In this document: positions 14,422 to 27,157 of the stretch, piece by piece
Layout: each line of letters opens with the position of its first letter
How positions within the stretch are numbered: position 1 is the first letter of the stretch
Notes under the pieces: generated by a model
What the model saw: the letters and a program-made list of their open reading frames with translations, nothing else
The model's database searches: none
What the model was told of the DNA's origin: nothing
Assembly: GCA_963920765.1 (NCBI GenBank)
Contig: OY987246.1
Coordinates: 8,558,501-8,622,500 of the forward strand
Direction: 5' to 3'
Length of the DNA stretch: 64,000 nt
Source: Ulota crispa
Lineage: Eukaryota > Streptophyta > Bryopsida > Orthotrichales > Orthotrichaceae
Program-made: the position numbers and the translations under genes

Positions 14422-16524
14422 ATGGTAACGTGAAGATTGGATCCAGCACGGGCTCAGCTTTTGGGCTTCTGTTGCTTCTGCCTTTACTCCAACATGTAAG
14501 CGCAGGTCTTTTCTCCACATTCATGTTATCGTCGGAATCAACATTCGTTTGTGAGTGAGCTGAAATTGTTTTAGTGATTGATCGCTGTTTAGCTGATCTC
14601 TGCTGGCTTAGTTTCTGATTGTGCTCTTTATAACTCTACAGATATTTTTGGACCCTGCTTGTGATATTTAGTGCGGTTTCTTCGACATGCTATCGGCAGT
14701 GCCTCCTGACATGCATCTGTGGTTGAGGCTGAAGGTATAGTATATATACTCTAGCACATTTTTCTATTTTTATCCCTTTTCCTTTTTTTTCCAGATTCTT
14801 ATTCACGTACACTATGATACATGTCTGGTATTACTTGTGAATAACTCTTGTTAGTGTTTTAAATACGGATATAACTTCTTACAATTGCTTATGTCCCGTT
14901 CGTAAGAGCCGTGACTGTTACCTACTACGGGCTATCGTATGGATTATTGTAACCCCAAGCCAAAGCAATTACTATAAAAGTTTAATCAGCCAAGTAACTG
15001 ATGTCTGTGCCTGTACTATCATAACCCGTAAAGGGAAAAGGCCAATGTAGGGCATTTGACTACTTGGCTTAATGGACATTAACGCTGGTCACTTCGGCTT
15101 AACGGATATTAACTCTGGTCACTTCTGTGCACAAACCACAGAGCTTTACCTGCCTTAATATAACTAGTGCTTACTTACTGCGGATCTGAATTAGTCCATG
15201 CGTTTATTACATGCAGGAGCACTTTGGGGAGCTGATAACGATGTTTACAACAGGAAGAAAAGGGGCTGGAATTCAGGTTCTATGATACGCTATATATGTT
15301 TCGTTTCTATGGGTGTTGTTGCTATGAATTTGCAGTTCTTCACTTGGGTTACAATTTCAGTGACAGCGACAACAAGTAGTGGAAGATTGATGAGACCTTG
15401 CATACACATTCTAACAAACTTTGTGTTTGTTGGACTCTATGGATGCAGGTGAGGACTTTCCACCTCTGAAAATAATATCCAAAAACTGCAGGAATTCTTA
15501 GCATCATTCGCTACAGATACCTGAGAAACATTCGGCAGATTCTTACGTGTCAAGTACAGATTCAAGCTAGGATAAATCACTGGATCTTGCATTAACTAAA
15601 GACGCTTGTGTCAATATCATACAGATTCTTACTGAGGTGTATGTAGTCTCTATTTACCCGACATATTTCAGATCGTAGAAATCTGCTGCTGCCGCCGCTT
15701 CTCCTGGAAGCGGAAGTGCAGAACTGAAATACAATTTCTATTGTTAATTAGAAGGCTCTATCTGACAGCTTTTGTACAAAAGATAAATGTGTTCGGATTA
15801 GGTACCAGCTTGACATTGGTGTTAGGGTTTAGTATCATGGTTGATTATAATGCTCAATTTCAGGCAAGGAATGACGTTGGTCGCTTGTCTCTATCACGAC
15901 TTTGGCTCGAGTTCGTGTATTGAAGCTGTTCTTTGTTATGCATCTGCTCTCAGGTAAGTCACCCTATTCTTGTCATGCACTATTTGTGCCACTTTGTGGG
16001 CATCATGCGACTGCTTTGTACATTTCAAATTGGCCATTATGCACCGACAGTCTACATTTCGAATTTTGGAACGTACAGTATGTTGATGGTACTTCGGTTT
16101 GATTCCCTTTGAAATAATTTGCATCGTGCTGATTGCTTTTAGTGCCAGTAATTGGTGGCCATTATAGGATCTAGTCATTTCAACAAGCCTATGACCATGT
16201 TCGTATGTTGTTGAGGGTATTCGATGCAGTGGAGATTAAAGATTGCAATAGTCGATTATAATGGGGGTTAGACATCCAAGAGCAATGTCTTATTTCACTT
16301 TGATGTGTATAACTATGAAATATTCTACATGATTTTTGACATTATATAATTTGCTTCTATATAATCCAGTGCAAGTGAGAAGTGTCAATCAGTACTTAAA
16401 CAAAAATGATACAAACCATCCCTGCATTTTTCCTTAGTATTATAAGCATCCTTGTGATTTCCCAGTATACAAAAATAATTTTCAAAATAATTTGTAATAC
16501 TGCAAAACTACCCTTGTATCTTCC
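14422..16524 (+). other. DEK1 3' flank, no further gene seen
   Basis: AT-rich sequence with only short chance reading frames. The first few hundred bases probably carry the DEK1 3' UTR, possibly with an intron in it. No second gene, RNA gene or obvious repeat could be supported, and I could not place a polyadenylation site. Confidence 0.4.
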
Positions 16525-17318
16525 TTAACCCCTAAGCGGCCCCTCTCAAATTTTCAATGCTTAATTCCAGCTTCGGTCGTGGCTGTACTGCCCGGAATTC
16601 AGGTACATAGTCCGAGGAAGGTCTTTCACCAATAGAAGGTAGTGGGCGATTTTGGTTTAGGGGGCCATACGTGGGTGTAGGAGCCATAATTTTGGGGAGT
16701 GAAACTTCGTTTTTGGGCATTCTGGAGAATTGTGGTTGGGTGAGCCACCGGTAGCACCGGCTGGAGGCGGTTACCAGCCGTTGGTGTATGTGGTGCAAAA
16801 TGACAATGATTGGGAGAGTCCATGATTCTGTTTTGTTGACCAGTTCCATTCGCTTGCGATGATTACGTGTCGGTGCCAGTCCTTCACTGCTCCCGGTAAT
16901 CCGACCCTTTTCACATGAGGTCTCTGTGCTTCGAGAATGCATTAGCAGATTAGCATTGCATCAAAAAATCCGCCAATTATTCCATGCGTCACTAGCCCTC
17001 AAGCCCTCCAAGATCACAAAATTTTGCATGATTTGGCCACTGACCGGAGATGCTATGAATTTCTATTTCCGAAGTGCAGGACCAGCCTTCTTTGGGGATT
17101 TTTTTCTATGGTCAACACAACTTTGACCATTATAAAATCTGAAAGTGACGGTGAAAACTTTCAGCATTTGGCCAAAAGAACCCTTACCCAGCTCTCTACC
17201 ACTTTCAAAGGTCCAAACCAGTGGATCTACCTTCCTGCATTTCTGGCAGGACCTTCAGTGGCACGACTTGTATTTTGGTTGCGTTTTCTCGTTCGCGCAC
17301 TGGGCGCTCAGGGGTTAA
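16525..17318. mobile_element. TIR element with CCCCTAA termini (about 790 bp)
   Basis: It begins TTAACCCCTAAGCGGCCC and ends GGGCGCTCAGGGGTTAA, so the ends are inverted repeats. The interior has no transposase-like frame. The terminal motif is shared with the elements at 27158, 28725, 32366, 40815, 45803 and 58973, but the interior looks different from theirs. Flanking TA or TTA/TAA bases fit a mariner-like or Harbinger-like target preference. Confidence 0.65.
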
Positions 17319-18183
17319 CCTTTACACGTCGAGGAGAATGAAAAATGTCCTTCAGCTCTGAAAAAAGATTTTGTGTTACAAGAAAAAGTTGGTTTTCATT
17401 TGATTTTTTTTAGAAGTGATCATAAACACATGGTCCATTATGGATGGAAAAAAATCACCTCATCAGATGTATTCATACTTTTAGGTAACTCAAATTGTGA
17501 AAAGATTTAGAAACACAGTGTTAGGTCCCAAGTTGCCCTTCTTACAATTTTGATGAGGGCACCATACATTATTGACTCTTCAATTTTAAGAAATAATATT
17601 ATAATTGCTAGGCATTGAGATGAATAGTGTAAAGTATTGTAACCAAGCTAGTCACGGTGACTAACCTCACATTTAAGGGTTTATATCAAAAATCCCTCTA
17701 CAATGTATCTATATTTTTGAAATTTTCACAAGTACTGCTAAGTAGATAGCGTGCAATGCATACAATATGTAGGGGCATTTTTTTTATTTCAAAAACATGG
17801 AAGTATTTTGACACCATAAAAATTTAAGTAGATTTTTAAAATGTTTCTGCCTTTATTTATACATCTACACACATATAAGTACGTACTTAGTTCAAGAATT
17901 GTTTGCATGTGGTTGTAAGAATTGCATAAACGCGGTGAAACATATGTTTTGGTTAAAACATGTTCACATGCCCTAATGCTCTTACATTCCAAACCTAAGG
18001 TACAGTAGTGCTTCCCTAAGATGAACCTTTATAAGGAAAAATGTTTGGCTAAGATGAAGTAAATGACTGTCTCTAGTGGTTGGGGAGCTACAAAAGCTTG
18101 TTTAGTTACAATGAATGTTTTCCTTACATGAAAGGAATATATTGTCCGGACACCTTCATCATATCCAGGCACTATTGTAGTGT
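17319..18183. other. Spacer, nothing recognised
   Basis: AT-rich noncoding sequence between a TIR element and a foldback element. No gene, repeat or regulatory site that I can support. Confidence 0.4.
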
Positions 18184-18370
18184 GCTCAAATTTGGTGCAC
18201 TTTTAGGAATGGCTGACATTGTTCTTTCAAATATTTGTTGCTATTATTAGTGAGTTAGATGGGCTTAGCAAATTAGGTTAACTTGCTAAGCCCACCTAAT
18301 TCATCAATGACAATAATAGATATTTGAAAGAACAATGTTAGCCATTCCTAGAAGTGCACTATTTTAGAGC
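18184..18370. repeat. Foldback (hairpin) element with 88-base arms
   Basis: Left arm 18184-18271 and right arm 18283-18370 are inverted copies separated by an 11-base loop (ATTAGGTTAAC). In the middle of the arms about 40 bases pair with only two mismatches. Arm ends resemble GCTCTAAAATGGTGCAC, also seen in the foldback at 55009-55110. A transcript across it would form a long hairpin able to feed small-RNA processing; no expression can be judged from sequence. Confidence 0.85.
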
Positions 18371-18984
18371 ACTGCACCAAAGTAGAGCATAGTACCTTAT
18401 GTGGCGTTGAAAGTAGTTGCGCTCTTTCACTCAAATAAACAGTAATTTCTATGATATTGTCAGAATACAAATCAATTCTTACATAAGAACAAAATCAAAT
18501 AAAAATAGAGATGTTAAATATTTACATGCGGTGTTTAGTAGTGGCTCGCATTAGCATGCACTAGCAATGAGTGGTGGCAAAAACTGGGCAAGGTTTGTTT
18601 GACAGATACAAAGTAGGCGAAACAGTAGACTGAGCACTACATGAAAGTGCATCGTTTGTAATTACAAAACATGCGGAATGGACGTTGTATCATACACCCC
18701 GAAGTTTGTCAGCAAATGCTCAGCAGCAATCCTTGCCGCAAGGACTTGGGCAACCAGTCAGACCCCAAAGAGAAAAAGAGATGAGACCGCTTGCATGTTC
18801 CGTTCACTGCCAATCTTATGGATCAGCTCTCCAAACATCAAAGCTAAGCACACTACGAGTCCTTAATGAAGGCTTCAAAGAACTGGACAAACTGTTCAGC
18901 CAAGCTCGCCTCGCGTTTGAGATGCTACCTAAGCATGTTGGAAGAATGATGTTCAAACGCTTGGCCAAGTCGAATGAGCCCGTC
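18371..18984. other. 3' flank of the AT3G49140-like gene
   Basis: No gene seen. Part of it probably serves as 3' UTR of the minus-strand gene whose stop codon is at 18985. Confidence 0.4.
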
Positions 18985-21900
18985 TCAAGACTGCCACCTC
19001 CTTGGAGTGCGGGGTTGTTGGCTCTTCCTCGGACGCTTAACCCCCGGGCGTGGATAAAGCAACTGATCTATCAGCTGATCTGCAACTTTTTCACAGGTTG
19101 CCTGCACATTCACGTACAAGTAAATGAATACCGGACGCGTTCTATCACAAAAATTTCCTGACTGGTACTCACACAAGTGACGTTGCAAAAATCTTGCTTG
19201 TGATGTAAGAAACAGTGACAAACACTGTTACAGAAACCTCAACTAACTCAGTACCTAGGACTGAAAAGCACCATATTGAGCTTCTAAGTCCTAGAATATT
19301 AACTTCCTACGTGTCCAAACGGCCACATGTAGCTGCATCCACACCTAAAGGAGTTGAAATAGATCATCTGGGAGACTGAAATGAAGGTAACAGTAAGTAT
19401 CAATAGAGAGAAGAAACCGTGTCCTAGAAATACGTTTTCCAAGATAATATAATTAACTACTAGCCTCAGACGTGATCTTTGTGTTTTTAGTTTGTGCAAG
19501 CAAAAGACCATAACGCACAGTGCTCAACAGATTGATTTCCAGAGAAAGATATTAATATATGGTTTTATAATATATACGTACCTTCCTATTAAACTGAAAA
19601 CGAAGTGTCTGGACCTCAATGCCAGCGCTAACTCGCAATTCAATACCTAAGCAGTCAACTCCGATAACCGTAGCTTCCTGCGAAAATTTGCATGACCATA
19701 TTAGATTCACGCAGACAAAACTGACATTCATTACGCAAACCTAGATGCCGCTCTGAGAACCAGAAATTCTCAATGTTTCGATATTGAACTTGTATGAGAA
19801 GAGATAATCCATAGCTGGATCGTACTTTTAAGACATAATATAATTACAGCAGATGAAACAAGACCATGAAGGAATTCCATTTGACGAGAGCATTTACGTG
19901 ACATGCAGATGTGTTTAAAGCCATTGGAAACATACCTCAACTTCTAAACCTTTTTCTCGTCGGCATAGTGATTTGAGCGCTCGGTCAGTCTTAATTCCTC
20001 CTTCGTTGACCCGTTCCATGATCGCCGCCGCAGAATGGGCCAGTATGTCTGCTTGACCATTACAGAAGTCTTGTATTTCTATGGCTTTCTGTAAACAAAT
20101 GCAAGAGGTTCAGAGATTCATTCTGAATAGCAGAAATAAGACTGAACAAAATCTCAAATTGGCCAATGTTGCAGCACATCTAACTCTTCAAGGGCGTAGA
20201 AGCCTAATCCACCAGTTTCTGATCGCTGTCCAGCTTCCAGCAGCATTTTCAGGCAGCAATAAACAATTCTTCAGAAATTTAAATTTACAAGATAAAAAAG
20301 CAAGATATCTTTGTATAAGCGCATTTAAATTAAGATGTCTACTTCAAAACATCTTCAACAAGGAAAGAAACACAAAGTGTTCAACGCTCTCTTACCGTTC
20401 AAAATTTCGGAGAAAGTTATAATGCTTTCATCATCACGACTTTTCCTCTTACTAAGAGCATCCATACAAAATAAAAACTAGGCTAATCAGAGAAAAATCT
20501 CATGCCAATAATCAAACTTATGTTGTCTCTAAGTTCTCAAAATCAGATGCTCCAAATTGTTTGACGAGATCTACGAATATTTTGGAAGGATAACAGGTAC
20601 AGATAACATCTAATCATGACTGTTTACCTCTTCTCTTCACTTTTGATGCTTCCAAATAAATTTGGAGCACATATTTTACGGCAAATCTTTAACCAGTAGG
20701 GATTAAGCAAAGAAATCCAGTTCCAGCTGGCAGCCAGCAATATAATCATTAAATCCCTTACATCGAGTAGTAATAAATGAACTTCGTTCGTGATCCAGAT
20801 ACTCCAACATAGGCAACTTCATCATGAGGTGGTCCATTTCAAGGGTGTTTCGTAAAAGAAAATAGTGCAGTAAGCAGGGTTCGTACCTGCAACCCTGAGT
20901 TCAAATCAAGTTGCATGCTAAGCATTTCCAGCTTGTAAAAGGAGGTACCCACATCCCAGCTGGTACCCTCTTCTCTCCATTCACCGTCAACCGCATCGCC
21001 TCCTTCCACGGGTGCACCTTCTGATAGATCATCAACCACACCTTCTACAATTTCACCTACTACGTCACCTTCTAACATTGACCCAACCAGTGTCGCCCCG
21101 TCAGTACTAGAAGTCCCTGCCGAGTCTCTCACAACGTTACTGGCACGCGCCTCTCTCCTGGTGCCATCCTGACTGTTATCAATGTCTGTATCAGAGTTTG
21201 TACTGTCACTGGTTGAAGACGGTCGAAGCCCTCCATTTCTTGACCTTTGTTCATCCATCTCAACCACCCCCTTGCTAGAGGTTCTCCGCATGCCACTACT
21301 TGGACTTAGCTTCCCGTCCCCTGCTTTGGATGAGGAAGGTGCTCCATTCACAACTTTCCAACGGGTTCGTGTGCTCTTATCCGTTTCCTTGGCAGCCTCG
21401 TTCTCACCTGTTACAGAGTCTTCTTCTTCCTCACCGTCATTGTCTTCATCCCACCAGAAGCGATCATACCAGAGACTCTGTACGTAGGGTTCTTCTTCTT
21501 CAGTGATCTTCCTCACAATTCCCGTTATTGTGAGTCGCCTTGTTGGCTTGTTCATTTCTTCGGTGTGATCAGTTGTTACGGCCTGCACTTCAAGAACTTC
21601 GGGAAATTCAGCTTTGAGCTCGTGAAAAGCTACATTATACATTAGAAACCACTGCAATCCTCTCACACGTTTCTATTCTGTCTTCGCGCCTTAACGACTA
21701 CTTATACTTTCATGAAACCCTAAAATATTCTGCCCACGCTCGATAACACCAACACGTTCAGCAAACCTAACAAAAAAAAGACGGCTGCCTCAAGACTGTG
21801 ACAGGAAGCGCTGGAAAGGTATGATATCTTTCTGTGGATCTTGAAACATTAACAAGCGTGAAAGTCTCATACTATGAGAACGTACATCAAAAGGTCCAGA

Positions 21901-24506
21901 ATAGACATTTGAGGAGAAAGTTTTAGAGAAACAGAAGCAATTCTTCAATGACCAACCTGAGAGATCTTGGTGGCGAACTCCAACGGGTGCACCCAAGCCA
22001 GGGTCTCGGGGCCCCCCCATCCACCTAGGGAGCCCATGGATTCAGGTGATAAATCATCATGGAGGCTACCTTCAACGCTTGCCAATTCCTCCCAAAAATG
22101 CTGGAGAACGCAAAAATGAAGTTTGAGATCAGCATGATGATTTAGCCAAAAAACAGACTCTATGATCATCATGGATGTTTAAACCTTGAAGACACGTCCA
22201 AACGCAACTGAAATTCTCTCTAGAAAGCCTCGCTCCAAAGCGATTATGGGCAGTAAACAACTCACCCGAACTAGTTTCAACTATAATATGCTATCATTGA
22301 GGTAAGAATTATGGATTGCTTCTATCACAAAGAAATCCTCTCTGGAATATAGTTGGTTTGCGAGAGTTACTGACAGGAGGAACATCATCAGGGTTAAACT
22401 CATCGTCACTGTCGTCACTGAACTCCAGAAGTATGTCATCATCGTCCTCGTCATCGTCCATTTCTTCGCCACCGTCCACCATTTCCGAGACTTGGACCTC
22501 ATCCATAGCACCGAAGCCTATCATAACCTGCCCTTCAGAGAGAAAAATAAACTATCCTAGTTAACGTCAAGTTTCACCACCCCATTCAATAAAATTTGAC
22601 AGTCTAAAGTACCGATTCACTTCTCTAATTGCATTTTCATTCCCTTGCTTTGAATGACTGTCCTTCAATGATAACCAAAAATGAGACACAGCTTAAACCT
22701 CTTGCTTAAAAAGCTGTAAAACACTCCATTCATATAAATTAACACTCCTTTCAAAAACTAAGATCCGAAAAACAAGATAGACCAACAGATGTAAATTTTA
22801 TATACCGTGAAAGTTTGAGAATCACATAGTTTCGATAGAAACTCATTGTCGTCATTCATCTCGAAAAAAAAATCTGCAAATACCACCCGACAGTAATTAG
22901 GTTGTGCTTCTTACATTAATTTAGGAAGAACCTCTGAAAAGTGCACAGACCAAAACAATTGAAACTTATATACCCAAACTCGAAGGAACAGTTTGCACGG
23001 CGTACATCCAAACTGCATTTCCCATCTAATAAGCTGACAATGTGGCCAGCTTGCACCAGTTGTAAGCAGGTAGATGCATTTTGAACCACTAAGACATACA
23101 GAAAACTGGCCAGGTACGAGCCCCCTGGGGAGAAACTGATATGAAATGCCCTGCAAACTTACCACCGTTCTCGTCAACCAAGAACTGAACTTCTGTTCCA
23201 AAAACTACGTCTTCAATCGCAACAACTGAAGCGTAAATAACAGCCTTCCAGTTAACCTGAACAAAGCCACCAAAAGAGTAAAAATTCAAAGATCTTATTA
23301 GTATAAATTTCAGCATGGATTGTAAGAAATACCATAATGCCGCGTGCAGTTGCAAGTGAAAGGGGGTCGAAAGCCCAACAACCAGCTGAAATGCACAGCA
23401 AATTCTGCAGATTCATGGAATAGATGACGATGATTGTCACCTCAGTTAGGGTTCTGGCGATATCGGCATCGGACGGCCGCCCATTGCCAGCTTGCATTGC
23501 CTCCCTCTCATGTTTGGTTAGTTCTTCCAGAGGATGGTACCCCCACTTTCCTCGCCGCTTGTGAGCCTCAGGTTTCGACCCTGAATGATCAGCCGCCACG
23601 TGCACTTGCCACCCCTGATTCCTTCGAACTATCGCGGACGGCTCCACAGACTGGCCGGCAAACCTTTCCAAACAAGCGATAGACTATAAGATAAAAGTCT
23701 TCAAAGCCATGCTCGATTCGGGATGAAAATGTTCACAAACTCGACCAGCTTCCCAACAAAATGTGACACTTGCAATGTAGGAGCCAACAGAAAATCTATT
23801 GCCACGATTTCACAGCCATAGGTCACCACAAGTTCTGAAACGCCAGACGAGACTATCATACAATTCTTTGATGCAAGTGCACGACAAAAGCGGTCACCGA
23901 GACGCCTCTCAAAGCTATTGAGGACGATAGAGCACAAAACACTCAAGTGCTCGAATCTCGAGCCAAACCATAATAACCTGAGTACACCTAATTTCAGCAA
24001 CCGCACAATCTCCAACATAATTGCAATGTGAACACAATTCTAACATCGAATTCGTCCCAAACGGAACACAAAAGCAAATAAAACTAACGACTGACTAAGT
24101 CAAAGTACACAATGTGTCTTTCCCTCTTCAGACAAGACTGAAACTCGATGATAATAACCATGATAACAAACAAGAACCTAATCTTGGCAATCGCACAATC
24201 TACAACACACCTGGCGGTACAATGTGAATTAAAATTCCAGCATCGTCAAAGGTCACAAGCAATAACGCACTTGCAATTGACAAAATGTACAATTTTTATC
24301 CCAAGGAACAGAAAAGAAATCAATCAATACCAGCTCCGCATGTCTCCTCTCGACGAAGATAATCCCCGGGAGCTTCCTTCTCCACCCTTCCACAAAGCCG
24401 AGGTAGAAGGCAACGACACAGCCAAAGCTCCAGCCCCGCCGTCCATCAAGCAACGAATCGCCAAACTCCCCATGCCTGGATCGATCAAACACCGCAACGT
24501 CGCCAT
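18985..24506 (-). CDS. AT3G49140-like plastid-type protein (HugZ/DUF2470-like; often mislabelled PPR)
   Basis: Ten exons in transcript order: 24506-24331, 23663-23441, 23256-23163, 22873-22806, 22527-22375, 22100-21957, 21651-20887, 20088-19936, 19677-19582, 19101-18985. All phases agree, giving 662 aa. Residues 1-58 look like a plastid transit peptide. Then come VHVAADHSGS, GYHPLEEL, a conserved block ending GNGRPSDADIARTLTE, the VDENGDFFFEM region, an Asp/Glu-rich run (about 200-230), a 255-codon exon with a long Ser/Asp-rich insertion (287-541), and C-terminal ILAHSAAAIMERVNEGGIK, IGVDCLGIELRV and LLYPRP. These match what I recall of Arabidopsis AT3G49140, databases of which say pentatricopeptide, but I see no PPR repeats. 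From memory the family belongs near haem-oxygenase/FMN split-barrel proteins; the function is unknown to me. The acceptor of exon 2, the donor of exon 5 and the acceptor of exon 7 are the least certain edges. Confidence 0.8.
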
Positions 24507-25175
24507 CGACACAATTTAAGAAAAACACGGGGAAACATCATCAAAAGCAAAAGTCGTCCCTCTTTCTCTCACATTCGTCACCGCTAACCTAACTTACAGT
24601 CTTTGTGGCAAACCCCAATCATCAAGAAATGACCAAACCCTGGCTCTGGCTGAGAAATGGAGGAAATCGTACCTGCGGCAGAAAGAGGCCGCATAAGCAT
24701 GGCCATGGATGATGTCGTCCTCTCCTGCACGGTCGAGGTGAAACAACACGAAGATCACACGATAGAGTGCGAGGTTGGCAACAAGGGCGGGCTTTACTAC
24801 ATGGGCTGTGAAACAAGTGGCGATTCCCCGTGAAGGGGAGGAACGCAGGAACAGGACGATTGCGAGGGGAGCATCGCCAGTGTGTCCGGGTGGAATGATC
24901 CTCGGCCCGGGTTTGATGCCCTCGCCGGCGTCGTCGTGGTGGTCGTCGTGTGCGTCGTCGCCGTGAGGAATTTGAGCAGCGGCAGCGCTGGAGGGGCATT
25001 GCATGCACTTCGTCCAATGGGGCCGGTCGACGAGATCGTTCTCATCGCCGACCTCCCCGTCCCCCGCTCTGTCCTTCGGTTGGACGGACCTGAGTTGATA
25101 ACCCGCCCCACGTATATCCGGTCAACCCCCGCGTATTTCACGGACATGTCTCAAGTGCCTGGCGGATATCAATCG
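24507..25175 (-). promoter_or_regulatory. Upstream region of the AT3G49140-like gene
   Basis: GC-rich compared with its surroundings, with a degenerate GTC/GAC triplet run at about 24930-24965. Long overlapping frames on the minus strand (24594-25147) are low-complexity Thr/His/Arg/Asp products of that run and match nothing I know. It probably holds the promoter and leader of the gene starting at 24506. A 5' UTR exon with a donor near 24597 is possible. Confidence 0.4.
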
Positions 25176-25615
25176 GGCGTATCATATATCTATATCGGGT
25201 ATCTTTAGTGTTTATACCGGGTTTGTTTCGGATTTATCTCGGGTATCTTTCCGATATATCTCGGGTATCTCACATATTTACCTCGGGTATCTCACATATT
25301 TACCTCGGGTATCTCACATATTTACCTCGGGTATCTCACATATTTACTTCGGGTATCTCACATATTTACCTCGGGTATCCCATAGTTCTATCTTGGGTAT
25401 CTCACAGTTCTATCTTGGGTATCTCATGGATATATCTCGAGGCTATCACAAGTATATCTTGGGGGTATCTTACCAGTATCTCATTGATGTATCACGGGTA
25501 CCTAACAGATATATTCCGAATATTTTATGGATATTTTTATCTCTACGACATCTAACATATTTTCCTCAAGTATATTACAAATATTGTACTGATATGTCTG
25601 ATGTATATTATTGAT
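25176..25615. repeat. 22-bp minisatellite, degenerate toward the right
   Basis: The core is five to six close copies of TCGGGTATCTCACATATTTA plus CC (about 25258-25390), followed by diverged copies (TTGGGTATCTCA and similar) to about 25615. Because 22 is not a multiple of three, the apparent reading frames through it (YLGYLTYL and similar) are products of the repeat, not a protein. Confidence 0.9.
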
Positions 25616-25617
25616 AA

Positions 25618-25935
25618 GGTAGACATACCCATCGTCGACCACTTTGCAATGTCACACTCTACACGCACACTTGATCCTAAAGTGGAGCAATGAATGCTAC
25701 TTGTACAAGCGAGTCTTATCACAAGTCTACTTAGGAGTTAGTTGGGATTGGGACCATCAAGTACATGTATAAGAACACATTCAAGCAATTTCAAAGTTAA
25801 TTTGAATTTGCTTTTAGGGTCTTATGAGTTGTAACTTTGCCCTCTAATATAAAAGATTCTATAATACTTTTTCCCACAAAAATGATTTTCCAAGATAGCT
25901 TGTTGAAAGGTTAACTCTATGGATTTTTCCCTTGA
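25618..25935 (+). repeat. Dispersed repeat D, copy 1
   Basis: The segment from AGACATACCCATCG to TGTTGAAAGGTTAA is diverged but clearly related, in opposite orientation, to 32630-32985. Shared motifs include AAAGTGGAG, GAATGCTACTTG, GATTGGGAC, ATAAGAACACAT, AACTTTGCCCT and CTTGTTGAAAGG. It is part of an old dispersed element with no coding content visible. Confidence 0.75.
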
Positions 25936-27157
25936 AATTCTTGAGACCTTGAAGTACCCTAAACCATTACTTTTCACAATTCCAATGATCTTTCACAATT
26001 CTAGTAATTTTTCACCATCCATTTGTTTTTTCCTCTCCCTTTGTGACATTTCACCCCCTCTTTTGGTTCCTTTTCCTCTCCCATGAGACAATCACAAAGT
26101 ACTAATCAGTAAAAGGATAGTAATAAAAGGATCACCAAATTGGTTGACCATACTCTAGATAGATGAGTAGTTGCAATTCTTCTCAAGACCATTTGAATCA
26201 AAGATGGCTCCAAGTTTTCATTCATGACCTTAACCTTTTAGTGCTCGGTCGACCACTTTTGGGTTGATTTTGGTACTCCGTGGTTCTTGTCATCTTTGTT
26301 CTATTTAATTTGCAAAAATATAAAATGTAAGGGAGTTGGGGGTTTAGCTAGTGCTCCTACTGGAACAAATTTCAAAGTAAAACATAAAGAAAAACGATAG
26401 TTATGCATGTTTTACATATGAAGCTGGGAATCTCATAAGGGTATAACAAATGAAATACTAATTCAGTGCAACCGTGAAGTGGCCCCAAATCCCACATATT
26501 GTATCCAAAGTATTTGGTGCTAATTCTCTAGTAGTTGTGCAAAAGATGCATGGTTTATTTAGAAGTTCTACGTATGGCATATTTCAGCTACAACATTGTG
26601 TATTTCATGAAATCTTAGCCTCCAAAGGTTTGCAATGCTAAATGTGGGACCTTGTACCTCAAATGACACCCAATGTAGATGATATTGACCAATTGGATTT
26701 TGTGGAAACATGTTCCATGCAAGATGTATTCAACCGTATATGTGTGGCCACATTCGTATTCTTCCAATGCTCATTTTCACAAATCATGCCGTGAAATGCA
26801 CAAATTGACTCAAATTTTGTATTTTTTAGAAGTGTAGTAACCTAGAATGGGGCAATAGCCTTTACAAATTTTGCCACTATCAAAAGTTTCAATAGCATGA
26901 TTGACACTAATTAGTTAGAGTGTCTCACGTTTTTGCACAACAAGTTTTTTTGGATCATCAAGCTTCTCACAATCCTCACGTGGAATCATTCCGATAGATC
27001 AAACTTTTATTTTATATTCATGTTGCCAAAGTTTATAGCTTTGATATGTTTAGTCCAATCTGATTTTAGAAACATAGATTTTTTCCTTGAATGTGTTTTG
27101 CAGACTGTATAGTGAAAATTTGAGGTGCCCCCCAAATGGTTGACGGTCACTAAAGGG
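25936..27157. other. Repeat-poor spacer, nothing recognised
   Basis: AT-rich sequence with short chance frames only. It is probably decayed mobile-element DNA, given the neighbours, but I find no termini. Confidence 0.35.

Noticed and set aside
23335-23390. Possible exon between exons 2 and 3 of the AT3G49140-like gene (LVVGLSTPFHLQLHAAL)
   Set aside because: Splice-like edges exist, but exon 2 joins in phase directly to VNWKAVIYAS at 23256, which agrees with the remembered family sequence; the extra piece matches nothing.
24594-25147. Long minus-strand frames upstream of the AT3G49140-like gene as an N-terminal exon
   Set aside because: They are low-complexity readings of a GAC/GTC triplet run. 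The donor at about 24597 gives the wrong phase, and the exon at 24506-24331 supplies a better transit-peptide start.
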